64,000 bases of DNA from Lysinibacillus contaminans (GTDB lineage Bacteria > Bacillota > Bacilli > Bacillales_A > Planococcaceae), in NCBI RefSeq assembly GCF_001278945.1, contig NZ_LGRV01000003.1:806001-870000 (forward strand), given 5' to 3'. Below, one piece after another: positions 1 to 8,243 of the stretch. The notes under the pieces are model-generated. The model saw only the letters and a program-made list of their open reading frames with translations. It searched no databases and was not told the origin of the DNA. Numbering within the stretch: the first letter of the stretch is position 1; each line of letters opens with the position of its first letter. A program made the translations under genes and the position numbers.

Positions 1-1182
1 GGTACTACACAGGAAAAAAACAGGGGCACAAAGGGTTTTTACCTGAGTAGAAACAGGTTGCTTCACACGAATATTTTCCTTGGTATCAAAGATGTTCTCG
101 CAAGGAAAAGATTTTACACCACGATGCTTGCAGTGCTTGTGATTTCGTCATTTATCATTATTGTTCCGCAAAACCTTTACAACACGATTTCCTCAAAAGG
201 ATTCATTCAATATATGGGGATTGGAAACTACGATATGCGCATTGATATTCAGCAGACCGACAATATCTCTGAAAAAGGTGCTGAAATTATAAAGAAGATG
301 AACAGCGACAATACGATTTCGAAGTATACCGTCCTTACAACAAAAACATTCAAAGTAAAAATGGAAGACGAATCGGAGGGAAATATAAAAGTTGAACTCG
401 GCGACCATTCGATATTCCCTATTGAATATTCTGAGGGCAGAGCACCCTTCGCAGAAAAAGAAATTGCACTTTCGACTTTGAACGCAGATGAGCTGAGCAA
501 AAAGATCGGCGATGTCATTACACTAGTGATTGAGGGGAAAGAGAAAAAACTCACGATAAGCGGAATATATTCCGACATTACCAACGGCGGAAAAACCGCA
601 AAGGCTGTTTTTACCGACAATTCGGCAGACATTATGTGGAGCATTATCTGTGCGGAGCTTTCGGATAACTCTCTAGTCGAAAAAAAGGTTTCGGAATATG
701 CGGACATGATTGATTTTGCAAAGGTTTCAGACATTGATGAATTTGTTACACAGACATTCGGCTCGACAATAAGCTCCGTCGACAAGGCCTCCAATGCTGC
801 GATCGTCGTTGCGCTGGTTATAACGGTCCTAGTTACATTGATATTTATGAAAATGCTTGTCGCAAAAGACAGATATTCCATTGCAGTAATGAAGGCGTTC
901 GGTTTTACAAACTCAGATATTAAGGCGCAGTATGTTTCACGTTCGGTATTCGTTCTAATTGTCGGAATTGTTCTCGGCACACTTCTGGCAAATACTCTCG
1001 GAGAAGTACTTGTGGGCGCGATTATTTCCTTGTTTGGAGCGTCGACGTTTAAGTTTGCGGTCAATCCGCTCTCGGCGTATCTGTTTAGTCCGCTATTGAT
1101 GATATGCGCGGTACTTATCGCAACAATGATCGGCACTTCAGGCGCGGGACAAGTAAAAATTTCCGAAAATATAAAGGAGTAG
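1..1182 (+). CDS. FtsX-type ABC transporter permease, 5' end outside window
   Basis: The frame is open to the first base of the window, so this is the C-terminal part (393 codons visible) of a larger permease; a TTG at 58 is only an internal codon. Counting from base 58, one membrane segment lies near residues 18-42, then a hydrophilic extracytoplasmic domain to about 240, then three membrane segments near 243-265, 295-325 and 340-362. This is the FtsX/MacB permease half-repeat layout. It ends 4 bases before the ATPase gene at 1187, so the two should form one transporter, probably exporting a peptide or lipid-like substrate (inference). Codon choice (many GCG, CGC, GGC) differs from the AT-rich genes that follow, which hints at acquisition by transfer. 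Confidence 0.85.
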   Translation, partial: GTTQEKNRGTKGFYLSRNRLLHTNIFLGIKDVLARKRFYTTMLAVLVISSFIIIVPQNLYNTISSKGFIQYMGIGNYDMRIDIQQTDNISEKGAEIIKKMNSDNTISKYTVLTTKTFKVKMEDESEGNIKVELGDHSIFPIEYSEGRAPFAEKEIALSTLNADELSKKIGDVITLVIEGKEKKLTISGIYSDITNGGKTAKAVFTDNSADIMWSIICAELSDNSLVEKKVSEYADMIDFAKVSDIDEFVTQTFGSTISSVDKASNAAIVVALVITVLVTLIFMKMLVAKDRYSIAVMKAFGFTNSDIKAQYVSRSVFVLIVGIVLGTLLANTLGEVLVGAIISLFGASTFKFAVNPLSAYLFSPLLMICAVLIATMIGTSGAGQVKISENIKE

Positions 1183-1186
1183 GCAT

Positions 1187-1945
1187 ATGAAGAAGATTAT
1201 TATCGGTGATCATATAGTAAAATCTTTCGGCGAGGGCGATGAACAGCACAATGTTCTCGACGGAGTGTCTGTTGAAATAAATGAGGGCGAGTTTGTTGCA
1301 GTAATGGGACCTTCAGGTTCGGGGAAATCAACGTTGATGTTTGCGCTGAGTGGAATGGACAGCGTAAACGGCGGAAAGGTCATTTTTGACGAGAGGGATT
1401 TATCAACAGTAGGAGAGAATGAGCTTTCAGATTTACGTAGAACAAAAATGGGATTTGTTTTTCAGCAGCCAACTATGCTTAAAAGTCTGAATATTCTTGA
1501 CAACATCATTCTTCCATCAATGCGCGACAACAGAAAAAACGTCGCAAAAATTTCGGAGAAGGCTAGAGCACTTATGAAGAGGGTAGACATAGCGGAGCTT
1601 GAAAAGCGCGACATTACACAGGTTTCAGGTGGTCAGCTTCAGCGAGCGGGAATATGCCGCGCGCTTTTGAGCAACCCGAAAATCATCTTCGGCGATGAGC
1701 CTACGGGCGCGCTTAACTCAAAATCCGCGCAGGAGATTATGGACATATTTTCCGAAATAAACGCCGATGGTACTGCGATAATGCTTGTAACGCACGACGC
1801 AAAGATTGCGGCGCGGACTGAGCGTATTATGTTTATGCTCGATGGGAAAATTGTAAGCGAGCTGAAGCTTCCGAGGTTTGACGGGACGGATATGGATGGC
1901 AGGGTAGAGAAAGTTACCGCGAAAATGTGGGAAATAGGAATATGA
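1187..1945 (+). CDS. ABC transporter ATP-binding protein (LolD/MacB type)
   Basis: A 252-residue nucleotide-binding subunit that would power the FtsX-type permease just upstream. Walker A is GPSGSGKS at residues 41-48, the signature is VSGGQLQR, and Walker B ends in FGDEPTGALN, as usual for the LolD/MacB/BceA group; an H-loop is visible in LVTHD. The ATG follows AAGGAG with a 6-base spacer and starts 4 bases after the permease stop. The 3' end carries a short extra tail after the H-loop region. Substrate cannot be read from sequence. Base composition matches the upstream permease, so both were probably gained together. Confidence 0.93.
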   Translation: MKKIIIGDHIVKSFGEGDEQHNVLDGVSVEINEGEFVAVMGPSGSGKSTLMFALSGMDSVNGGKVIFDERDLSTVGENELSDLRRTKMGFVFQQPTMLKSLNILDNIILPSMRDNRKNVAKISEKARALMKRVDIAELEKRDITQVSGGQLQRAGICRALLSNPKIIFGDEPTGALNSKSAQEIMDIFSEINADGTAIMLVTHDAKIAARTERIMFMLDGKIVSELKLPRFDGTDMDGRVEKVTAKMWEIGI

Positions 1946-2014
1946 TTTGTTCTATCACAGTCGCGATATTAGTCCCACCATTGATTTAAATAGAAATTAA
2001 AGGATTTCAAACGA

Positions 2015-2056
2015 AGTGCAAAACTCTTGTATATCAATGGTTTTGCGCTTTTTTTA
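2015..2056 (+). terminator. Intrinsic terminator of the left-edge ABC operon
   Basis: GTGCAAAAC (2017-2025) pairs with GTTTTGCGC (2040-2048) around a 14-base loop and is followed directly by a T-run. It lies about 70 bases after the ATPase stop. Confidence 0.75.
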
Positions 2057-2105
2057 TAATTCATTAAGTCTCATTTAATCGTATTCATCCGTAATCAAAC
2101 TTTTT

Positions 2106-2380
2106 TTAGCCCTCGAATTTCTGAATAGATTCTTCCTTGGCTTTCTGTGAAATATGTGTGTAGATATCCATGGTAGTTTCATATCAGAATGTCCTAAGCA
2201 ATCTTGTACCTCTTTTAACTTTGCACCTGTTTCAAATAGTAAAGAGCAACGCATATGGCACAGGCCATGTGTAGTGATTTTTGGTAGATTATACTTTGTT
2301 AATTCATAAACAAGACATTTATGTGTTTTGGAGAGTTGTAAAAAGTCATTCTGCTCAATTACTAAAAGCTAATTGATTAG
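2106..2380 (-). pseudogene. Remnant of a tyrosine recombinase (phage/ICE-type integrase), C-terminal part
   Basis: Read on the minus strand, this stretch translates to the catalytic C-terminus of a phage- or Tn916-type integrase: KITTHGLCHMRCSLLFETGA then KLKEVQDCLGHSDMK. After a shift to the next frame it continues as TTMDIYTHISQKAKEES and ends at a TAA (complement of 2106-2108). Intact relatives have HGLRH/HGFRH (the catalytic His-x-x-Arg) and an unbroken GHSxxxTTxxIYTH motif with the catalytic Tyr. Here the Arg is Cys and there is a frameshift within the GHS..TTMDIYTH segment. No start codon or N-terminal domain is present. It is dead, and marks a former integration event next to the foreign-looking genes at the left edge. 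Confidence 0.8.
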
Positions 2381-2613
2381 GTTTTAGTGTGTTATACCCC
2401 AAGAGAATATAGTACTGCTCTAATCAAATTTTTGAGCTGCATCCCCGTTAAAAATCCTATGTCATAGTATCCTTCCTTAGTGAATCCTATATATCCAATT
2501 AAGCGAGAAGAAAGAAATTTTAACATCTTTTAGTGTTTTAACATTTCAACGGATTATTATTCATATGTTTATCTAGGAAGAAGTAAAAAATAATCATCTA
2601 AAGGATCTGGTGA
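2381..2613. other. Gene-free stretch between integrase remnant and acyltransferase
   Basis: No intact gene. On the minus strand about 2390-2500 reads as a short open piece containing YDIGFLTGMQLKNLIRAVLY before a stop, possibly debris of the same lost mobile element; I do not recognise the family. The last bases hold the AAGGA ribosome binding site of the gene at 2614. Confidence 0.4.
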
Positions 2614-3324
2614 ATGGATACAATGGATAAACCTATGAAGAATGGCGATAAGTTAGTAATTGTGGGAGCTGGGGAGCTAGCAGAAATTGCATATGAATAT
2701 TTCACTTTCGATTCTCCATATGAAATAGTAGCTTTTTCTGCTGAGAAAGAATATATAAAAAATGACAAGCTTTATGATTTGCCTGTGGTTCCTTTTGAAG
2801 AGGTGCATCAAATTTATCCAGCAACTGAATATAAAGCATTTGTGGCAATTCCTTATACTAATTTTAATAGATTAAGAACGAGGTTATATCATGAAACTAA
2901 AAATAAAGGATATGAATTAGTAACTTATATTAGCTCCAAAGCTTTCGTTTGGAGAAATGTAACAGTAGGAGAGAACTGTTTTATCTTTGAAAATAATGTA
3001 TTGCAGCATCATGTTAGTGTAGGGAATAACGTTATATTATGGAGTGGAAACCATGTTGGACACCGGTCGGTTATTAAGGATAATTGTTTTATTTCTTCAC
3101 ATGTAGTTATTGCAGGAAACTGTGAAATTGGAGAGAATTGTTTTATTGGCGTAAATAGTACATTTAATGATGAAATAAAGGTTGGGAAGGATTGTTTTAT
3201 TTCCTCAGGAGCATTAGTAATTAAGAATACGATAGAAGGGAAAATATATAAAGGCAGCCCTGCAAAGGCATCACTTGTGGATGTTTATAGAAATTTCAAT
3301 ATAGAGAGTGAGCATGTCTTATAA
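2614..3324 (+). CDS. NeuD/PglD-family sugar O-acyltransferase (left-handed beta-helix)
   Basis: A 236-residue protein with an N-terminal Rossmann-like PglD_N domain (LVIVGAGELAEIAYEYF, residues about 13-30) followed from about residue 100 by hexapeptide repeats (for example VTVGENCFIFENNV, GNNVILWSGNHVGHRSVI, CEIGENCFIGVNSTF). The family transfers acetyl groups to amino- or N-acyl sugars, with the catalytic His in the GNHVGHRS segment. AAGGA lies 8 bases before the ATG. It stands alone with no other sugar-modifying gene adjacent, so its acceptor (capsule, teichoic acid or glycan) is unknown. It is AT-rich compared with the preceding operon and lies beside an integrase remnant, which suggests an acquired gene. 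Confidence 0.85.
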   Translation: MDTMDKPMKNGDKLVIVGAGELAEIAYEYFTFDSPYEIVAFSAEKEYIKNDKLYDLPVVPFEEVHQIYPATEYKAFVAIPYTNFNRLRTRLYHETKNKGYELVTYISSKAFVWRNVTVGENCFIFENNVLQHHVSVGNNVILWSGNHVGHRSVIKDNCFISSHVVIAGNCEIGENCFIGVNSTFNDEIKVGKDCFISSGALVIKNTIEGKIYKGSPAKASLVDVYRNFNIESEHVL

Positions 3325-3596
3325 TATGAAAATCCACTAGTAATCGAAAAACTTAGCTAAGAGTTCAATATGTAAATGTAAGTACTATTAACGAAAAAAA
3401 GTTTTGAGGAATTCATTTTTCTTTCTAAAACGTGCTTCTATTTATGTATTGAAATTATACCGAAATAAAATTTACTTACATATAACTTTTACGTACTTAC
3501 AATTAGGCTATCGGTATCCGTGTAGTAACGTCAATCGACGGTTTGACCCCCAACATATCCACAGTGAAATAATCGCTAAAAGTATTCATAGTGAAG

Positions 3597-3643
3597 TAGG
3601 GATATTGATCAGGATTTGAAATCCTAGTCACTATCCCTTTTTT
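3597..3643 (+). terminator. Double-stem intrinsic terminator
   Basis: Outer stem AGGGATA (3598-3604) with TATCCCT (3632-3638), inner stem AGGATTT/AAATCCT, then a T-run. It lies about 270 bases after the acyltransferase stop. The sequence between (3325-3596) shows no convincing gene; an open frame at 3404-3619 lacks a ribosome binding site and a recognisable product. Confidence 0.6.
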
Positions 3644-3741
3644 AATTACTCAAGGCGTATTTATAGGTAAAATGAGTAATATTTAATGGTCAAACGTAAA
3701 ATCTAGAAATTCGTTTTAACATCAATCATTATATGCACACT

Positions 3742-3804
3742 AGTTACATCAAGAGTAGTATGATGTAACTAAGCAAAAGTGTACAAACTTACATGAGCAC
3801 TTTT
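3742..3804. promoter_or_regulatory. Two successive dyads upstream of the polymerase IV gene
   Basis: AGTTACATCA (3742-3751) is repeated in perfect inverted form as TGATGTAACT (3761-3770). It is followed by AAAAGTG (3775-3781) with CACTTTT (3798-3804). No T-run follows the second dyad, so operator use is as likely as termination. An AT-rich TATAATATA block lies nearer the gene at about 3874. No clear CGAAC-N4-GTTCG LexA site was found. Confidence 0.4.
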
Positions 3805-3911
3805 ATACACAATTCAAGTTAGCATTTATAACAAAATGGACAGTCTACGAGAAAAAATGCGTATTAATAATTTTATAATATACTGTAGTTGAGTAAATGA
3901 GGTGATTACTT

Positions 3912-5147
3912 ATGCACAAAGGAAGAATCATTTTACATATTGATCTTAATTGCTTCTATGCCTCTGTTGAACAAATTTACGATCCTACTTTAAAGGGAAA
4001 ACCAATCGCAATCGCGGGGAATCCTAAGGAACGTAGAGGGATCATCATTACATGTAGTTACGAAGCGAGGGCAAAAGGTGTTTATACGACGATGAATGTC
4101 GGGGAGGCGCGACGAAAATGCCCGGAACTTATTGTTCTACCTCCTAATTTTGATCGCTATAGAGCTGCGTCAAAGTCCTTTTTTAATTTGTTAAAAGAAT
4201 ATAGTGAAATCCTGCAACCCGTTTCAATCGATGAAGGGTATTTGCAACTACCAATTATCGAGGGCCAAAATGTATTGCAACATGTTCAAAATTTGCAAGA
4301 TAGAATCTGGAACGAGCTGCAACTGCCTTGTTCAATTGGTATTGCGCCGAATAAATTTTTGGCGAAGATGGCGAGTGATATGAAAAAGCCGATGGGTATT
4401 ACAGTCCTGCGTAAGCGTGATGTGCCATCGGTGTTGTGGCCGCTGAATGTCATTGAGATGCATGGGATTGGCAAAAGTACAGCAGAGAAGTTGAAAAAAT
4501 TAGGTATTCAAACAATTGGAGAACTTGCTGCAGCAGACGAATATCTATTAAAGCAAAACTTTGGCATCAATGGTCCACGTATGAAGCAAAAGGCAAATGG
4601 GGTAGATGATAGACCTGTTGACCCAGATGCCATTTACGATACGAAAAGTGTAGGGAATTCAACGACGCTTTCATATGATGTGACGGACAGAGATGAATTA
4701 TATGAAATAATCTCAACGCTCTCTGAAAAGGTAGCTGAAAGGTTAAAGGCAAAGAAACTTGCTGGGGTTACCGTAAGTGTTATGATTCGTACAGCGGATT
4801 GGGAGACCTATACGCGAAGTAAATCCACGAATAACGCGATTAACTCAAAAGAAGAAATAGTTGAGATAGCATGGAATCTATTTAATAAGCATTGGAATGA
4901 TGAGCCTGTTCGACTACTGGGAGTTACCGTATCGAATGTTAGTGATATTAAAGAAACGACACAGCAGCTAACGTTTTTTAACTTTGAAGATTATGTAAAA
5001 GAAGAGCCCATCATTAAACTTGTCGATCAAATTGAGCAGAAGTTTGGAAAAGGTGCAATTCTTCGTGGTTCAGATATTGCCAAACCAACAGGGAAACATC
5101 ATGCGAATACGAGTTTTAGTAAGGACTTTTGGGATGAACATAAATAA
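3912..5147 (+). CDS. dinB: DNA polymerase IV (Y-family translesion polymerase)
   Basis: A 411-residue DinB/PolIV that copies across damaged template bases. The N-terminal palm carries catalytic Asp11 (HIDLNCFYASVE) and Asp107/Glu108 (SIDEGYL). A helix-hairpin-helix thumb follows (MHGIGKSTAEKLKKLGI), then the little-finger domain. A sliding-clamp binding motif QLTFF is visible at residues 352-356. Length and motifs fit the Bacillus PolY1/YqjH type better than the UvrX/YqjW type. The start ATG is preceded by GAGGTGA. It is monocistronic; the usual SOS operator was not found, so damage induction is not evident from sequence. Confidence 0.95.
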   Translation: MHKGRIILHIDLNCFYASVEQIYDPTLKGKPIAIAGNPKERRGIIITCSYEARAKGVYTTMNVGEARRKCPELIVLPPNFDRYRAASKSFFNLLKEYSEILQPVSIDEGYLQLPIIEGQNVLQHVQNLQDRIWNELQLPCSIGIAPNKFLAKMASDMKKPMGITVLRKRDVPSVLWPLNVIEMHGIGKSTAEKLKKLGIQTIGELAAADEYLLKQNFGINGPRMKQKANGVDDRPVDPDAIYDTKSVGNSTTLSYDVTDRDELYEIISTLSEKVAERLKAKKLAGVTVSVMIRTADWETYTRSKSTNNAINSKEEIVEIAWNLFNKHWNDEPVRLLGVTVSNVSDIKETTQQLTFFNFEDYVKEEPIIKLVDQIEQKFGKGAILRGSDIAKPTGKHHANTSFSKDFWDEHK

Positions 5148-5346
5148 TTAGTTCATCCCTTTTAATATTGTTTAAGGGAGAGAAAGGTTTGTGGAGACAG
5201 AAGAACATACTTACAGATAGGGTTTTGAACAATTGCATAGAAAAACGCTTTAGCAGGTGTGTTGATAAGGGATATATTAGGTTGTTAATTACCGATAAAT
5301 TGGTTATTTTTATCTTCAACACAAACGTATATTACTTTATTTTTTA

Positions 5347-5475
5347 GTTGATTGGAGCGGAGGGGCTCGACTCCTGCGGGAAATACAAGCATACCGAGAC
5401 CCTGCACGGAGCGAAGCGAAGGAAGCGGCTCGGTGCTTGCCCGCGGAAAGCGAGCACCCGTAGCGGAAATCAACC
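5347..5475 (+). repeat. GC-rich dispersed repeat, short form (copy 1)
   Basis: About 130 bp, much richer in G+C than its flanks, beginning GTTGATTGGAG and ending GGAAATCAAC, so the ends are short inverted repeats. Internal blocks (CCGAGACCCTG, GAAGCGGCTCGGTGCTTGCC, CGCGGAAAGCG) recur nearly unchanged at 60051-60175. Related but longer elements lie at 30058, 31568 and 43229. It fills most of the 5148-5644 intergenic space, which holds no gene. Confidence 0.8.
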
Positions 5476-5587
5476 ACCCACTTTAATAGTAATGGTAAAA
5501 ATAGGTTAATTAACATGCATGTAAGCATCAACCAGGGACAATGGATGTATTTCTTTACAGAAATAAATTATTATTTGATAATAATTG

Positions 5588-5605
5588 CTTAACATAGATT
5601 TAACA
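5588..5605 (+). promoter_or_regulatory. Direct-repeat box, copy 1 (probable response-regulator site)
   Basis: CTTAACA-N3-ATTTAACA: two TTAACA half-sites 11 bp apart, one helical turn, as OmpR-family regulators bind. It ends 40 bases before the response-regulator start, where it would give autoregulation. Identical architecture is found at 7554 and 8226. Confidence 0.65.
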
Positions 5606-5644
5606 CACACCTATTTAAAATAATGATAATGAGGTGATTACGAT

Positions 5645-6328
5645 ATGAGAATTCTTATTGTTGAAGATGAGTTAGATTTGCAGGAAGCGATCGCCGAGGG
5701 ACTCAGAATGGAAGGGTATGCAGTTGATACCTGTAGTAATGGTGAAGATGCTTATGAACTGGCGTATGTTGAAAATTATGACTTAATAATACTTGACTTA
5801 AATCTTCCGAAAATGGACGGAATAAAGGTTTTAGAAAAGTTAAGAGAAGAAAATAAAGAATTAAAAGTTTTAATCCTTAGTGCAAGAAGTAGCGTACATG
5901 ACAAAGTTAAAGGTTTAGATATTGGTGCGAATGATTATTTAACTAAACCATTTGACTTTGCGGAATTGGAAGCAAGAATAAGGAATTTATTAAGGCGGAA
6001 ATTTGTGCAGGAAAATAGTCTTTTGTCTTGCGGTAATATAAAAATTGATTTGTCAAAACGCACCGCATTTGTAGGTGAAGAAGAACTGATACTCACAAAA
6101 AAAGAATTCGGATTGCTTGAATACTTCCTGCTTAATCAAGAAAAGGTAGTCAGTCAAGAAGAATTGATTGAACATGTATGGGACCAAAATACGGATAGTT
6201 TTAGTGGAGTTATTCGAGTTCACATAGCTACATTACGAAAAAAGCTTAAAGCTCTTTTAAATTATGATCCAATACGTACAAAGATTGGTGAGGGTTATTT
6301 TATTACTAAAAATGATGGTGACGCTTGA
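5645..6328 (+). CDS. OmpR-family response regulator
   Basis: A 227-residue two-domain regulator. The receiver domain (1-115) has the acidic pair near residues 7-9, phospho-acceptor Asp51 in LIILDLNLPKMDG, and the conserved Lys101 in YLTKPF. The C-terminal winged helix (about 130-225) ends in the usual RTKIGEGYFI wing. GAGGTGA precedes the ATG. It overlaps the histidine kinase by one base. It should bind the CTTAACA-N3-ATTTAACA boxes upstream of its own gene, the secreted-protein gene at 7694 and the ABC operon at 8288 (inference from box placement). Confidence 0.95.
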   Translation: MRILIVEDELDLQEAIAEGLRMEGYAVDTCSNGEDAYELAYVENYDLIILDLNLPKMDGIKVLEKLREENKELKVLILSARSSVHDKVKGLDIGANDYLTKPFDFAELEARIRNLLRRKFVQENSLLSCGNIKIDLSKRTAFVGEEELILTKKEFGLLEYFLLNQEKVVSQEELIEHVWDQNTDSFSGVIRVHIATLRKKLKALLNYDPIRTKIGEGYFITKNDGDA

Positions 6329-7467
6329 TGTTTAAAAAAATGCCAATACGGCTGCGACTTACTGCAATGATGGTAATTTTATTAACGATTTGTTGTGTAG
6401 GGCTTACAGTAATTTTAAATTTTTCTGCTGGTATAATGGCAACAAGAATTGATGCAGCCTCTACATTACCGGCACAAGAGGTTGGTGAAGAAAGTTATGT
6501 TATTGACCATTTTCAAATGCCATCAGATGGCATGATGTCTACACCATCTGTAAATAAACAACAAGCAAGAACGGACTTTCGGTTTGAAAGTGTTTTTTAT
6601 ATGCTTTTAATCATTGTCTGTGGTGGCGTATTGACATACTATGTATCGGGCAAAGTGTTAAAACCACTTGATACATTAAATAGTCAAATTAAAAATAGGA
6701 CTGTGCATAATCTATCGGAAACGATGGACATTCCACCAACCAATGATGAAATAGCTGAGCTAACGCAGTCTTTTAATGAAATGACGGATAAGCTAAACGA
6801 GGCTTTTATCATGCAAAGCCGCTTTTCTGCAAGTGCAGCCCACGAACTCCGAACACCACTTGCAGTTTTAAAAACAAAGGTGGATGTATTCAAAAAGAAA
6901 AACGTACATTCTACAGAAGAATATGATGCACTCATTAACATTTTTGAGAAGCAAATACAGCGATTATCCGAGCTTGTATTTACTCTTTTAGAGATGACAA
7001 ATATGAATGATGAATTTGAGAATGGACCCAACTACTTGAAGGATGTTTTAGAAGATATTGTTTCCGAACTTTCTCATATTGCTGATGAAAAAGAGGTTAA
7101 ACTATCTTTGGATTGCGATGAAAGTGTTGTTTATGGAAATACAGACTTACTGTATCGAGCGTTTTATAACATTGTAGAAAATGGTATTAAATACAATTTT
7201 GACGGCGGTAAGGTAATGATTAAAGTTAAATCGGATAAAAAGCAGATAATGGTTGAAATTAAAGACACGGGAATTGGTATCCCCGCTGAGGAAAAAACGA
7301 AAGTATTTGAGCCGTTTTATCGAGTGGATCAATCACGTTCTCGTGAATTGGGCGGCGCAGGCTTGGGGCTTTCCATTGTGCAAAGTATCATAACCAAGCA
7401 CAAAGGAAACATTGCAGTTACGGACAACCAAAATGGCGGTACTTGTTTTAAGATTATTTTCAATTAA
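6328..7467 (+). CDS. Membrane sensor histidine kinase
   Basis: A 379-residue kinase partnering the upstream regulator. It has TM1 at about 10-31, a short extracytoplasmic loop of about 55 residues, TM2 at about 90-110, and a HAMP linker. The dimerisation helix carries the phospho-accepting His172 (AAHELRTPL), and the ATPase domain has the N box (NIVENGIKYN), G1 (DTGIGIP), F box (FEPFYRVDQS) and G2 (GGAGLGLS). The ATG at 6328 overlaps the regulator TGA; a TTG one codon earlier is an unlikely start. The loop is too small for a classical ligand domain, so it may sense the membrane, a small peptide, or the cognate ABC exporter (inference). Confidence 0.93.
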   Translation: MFKKMPIRLRLTAMMVILLTICCVGLTVILNFSAGIMATRIDAASTLPAQEVGEESYVIDHFQMPSDGMMSTPSVNKQQARTDFRFESVFYMLLIIVCGGVLTYYVSGKVLKPLDTLNSQIKNRTVHNLSETMDIPPTNDEIAELTQSFNEMTDKLNEAFIMQSRFSASAAHELRTPLAVLKTKVDVFKKKNVHSTEEYDALINIFEKQIQRLSELVFTLLEMTNMNDEFENGPNYLKDVLEDIVSELSHIADEKEVKLSLDCDESVVYGNTDLLYRAFYNIVENGIKYNFDGGKVMIKVKSDKKQIMVEIKDTGIGIPAEEKTKVFEPFYRVDQSRSRELGGAGLGLSIVQSIITKHKGNIAVTDNQNGGTCFKIIFN

Positions 7468-7483
7468 TTTAACAGGATTCGTA

Positions 7484-7530
7484 AAAGGCTTTAAATGGCA
7501 GATAGAACTGTTTATTTAAAGACTTTTTTT
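7484..7530 (+). terminator. Terminator after the kinase gene (module copy 1)
   Basis: AAGGCTTTAAAT (7485-7496) pairs with ATTTAAAGACTT (7513-7524) and runs into seven T residues. The hairpin and the promoter region after it are duplicated at 8151-8260. Confidence 0.8.
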
Positions 7531-7553
7531 ACAAATTTATAAGAAATAATCCT

Positions 7554-7571
7554 CTTAACACGGATTTAACA
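7554..7571 (+). promoter_or_regulatory. Direct-repeat box, copy 2
   Basis: CTTAACACGGATTTAACA, the same TTAACA pair with 11-bp spacing, followed about 8 bases later by a TATATA -10-like block. It controls the secreted-protein gene; the box sits where a -35 element would be, as expected for an activator-dependent promoter. Confidence 0.65.
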
Positions 7572-7693
7572 TGAATTGTTATATATTAACAACATCAAAT
7601 AGAAAGGATGCAGGCTACCAGTTTATATTGTGAAAATTATGGTATCTATCCATCGTATGGGTGATGCTAAAAACATTCAAGGAGGAATTTAAG

Positions 7694-8104
7694 ATGAAGA
7701 AAAAATTAACAATTTCGACATTGGTGCTGGGGTTATCTGTTGTTGCAGGATCTGCATATGCTGCGAGCAACACCGACATGTGGGAACCTACTAAATCTTC
7801 TGCAGCAGTTAGTATCGAGGAGGCTGCAAAAGAGGATAACAGCAAGGACTTCGCTCAAATTGCTAAAGAGAAAGGCATTACACTAGAGGAGTTGTTTGCG
7901 CAGCTTGAAAAAGAAGGTAAGATGACAAAAGCAGTTCAGTCAACTGAAGCCATAAAATCTAGTGAACCTGTCAACTTAGAAGAAATGGCTAAAGAAAAAG
8001 GAATCACGTTAGATGAACTGATTGCGCAGCTTGAAAAAGAAGGCAAGCTGACAAAAGCTGCAAAATTAACAGAGGCCAAGCAAGTAGAAACAAGCAATAA
8101 GTAA
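7694..8104 (+). CDS. Small secreted protein with a duplicated 24-residue helical repeat
   Basis: A 136-residue product starting at the ATG after AAGGAGG with a 9-base spacer; an earlier in-frame ATG at 7661 lacks a ribosome binding site. Residues 1-23 are a classical signal peptide (MKKK, hydrophobic core, AYA cleavage site). Two near-identical units follow, AKEKGITLEELFAQLEKEGK at 57-76 and AKEKGITLDELIAQLEKEGK at 99-118, each predicted helical and charged, joined by Ser/Glu-rich linkers. I do not recognise a named family. It lies between the two-component genes and the ABC operon and shares their regulatory box, so it may be a sensed, protective or exported partner (inference). Confidence 0.85.
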   Translation: MKKKLTISTLVLGLSVVAGSAYAASNTDMWEPTKSSAAVSIEEAAKEDNSKDFAQIAKEKGITLEELFAQLEKEGKMTKAVQSTEAIKSSEPVNLEEMAKEKGITLDELIAQLEKEGKLTKAAKLTEAKQVETSNK

Positions 8105-8150
8105 TCAATAGAGTAACTGGAGCTTTTGAAACAGCTCTGTTGTTCGTGTG

Positions 8151-8200
8151 AAAAAGGTTTTGAATGGCAGTTGAAACTGTATATTCAAAGCCTTTTTTTT
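8151..8200 (+). terminator. Terminator after the secreted-protein gene (module copy 2)
   Basis: AAAAAGGTTTTGAAT (8151-8165) pairs with ATTCAAAGCCTTTTT followed by more T residues. It is clearly homologous to the hairpin at 7484, including the GGCAG...AACTGT loop portions. Confidence 0.8.
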
Positions 8201-8225
8201 CTGCAAATTTATAAGAAGTATTCCT

Positions 8226-8243
8226 CTTAACAAGAATTTAACA
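8226..8243 (+). promoter_or_regulatory. Direct-repeat box, copy 3
   Basis: CTTAACAAGAATTTAACA, followed 8 bases later by TATACA (8252-8257). It ends 45 bases before the permease start and should drive the whole ABC operon 8288-14113. Confidence 0.65.

Noticed and set aside
249..1136. Long minus-strand open frame opposite the FtsX-type permease
   Set aside because: Exact shadow of a real gene with clear membrane-protein sequence; the product has no recognisable motif and no ribosome binding site.
3404..3619. 71-codon open frame upstream of dinB
   Set aside because: Runs into the terminator hairpin, no ribosome binding site, no protein-like character.
3805..3911. LexA/SOS box expected before dinB
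   Set aside because: No CGAAC-N4-GTTCG-like sequence was seen.
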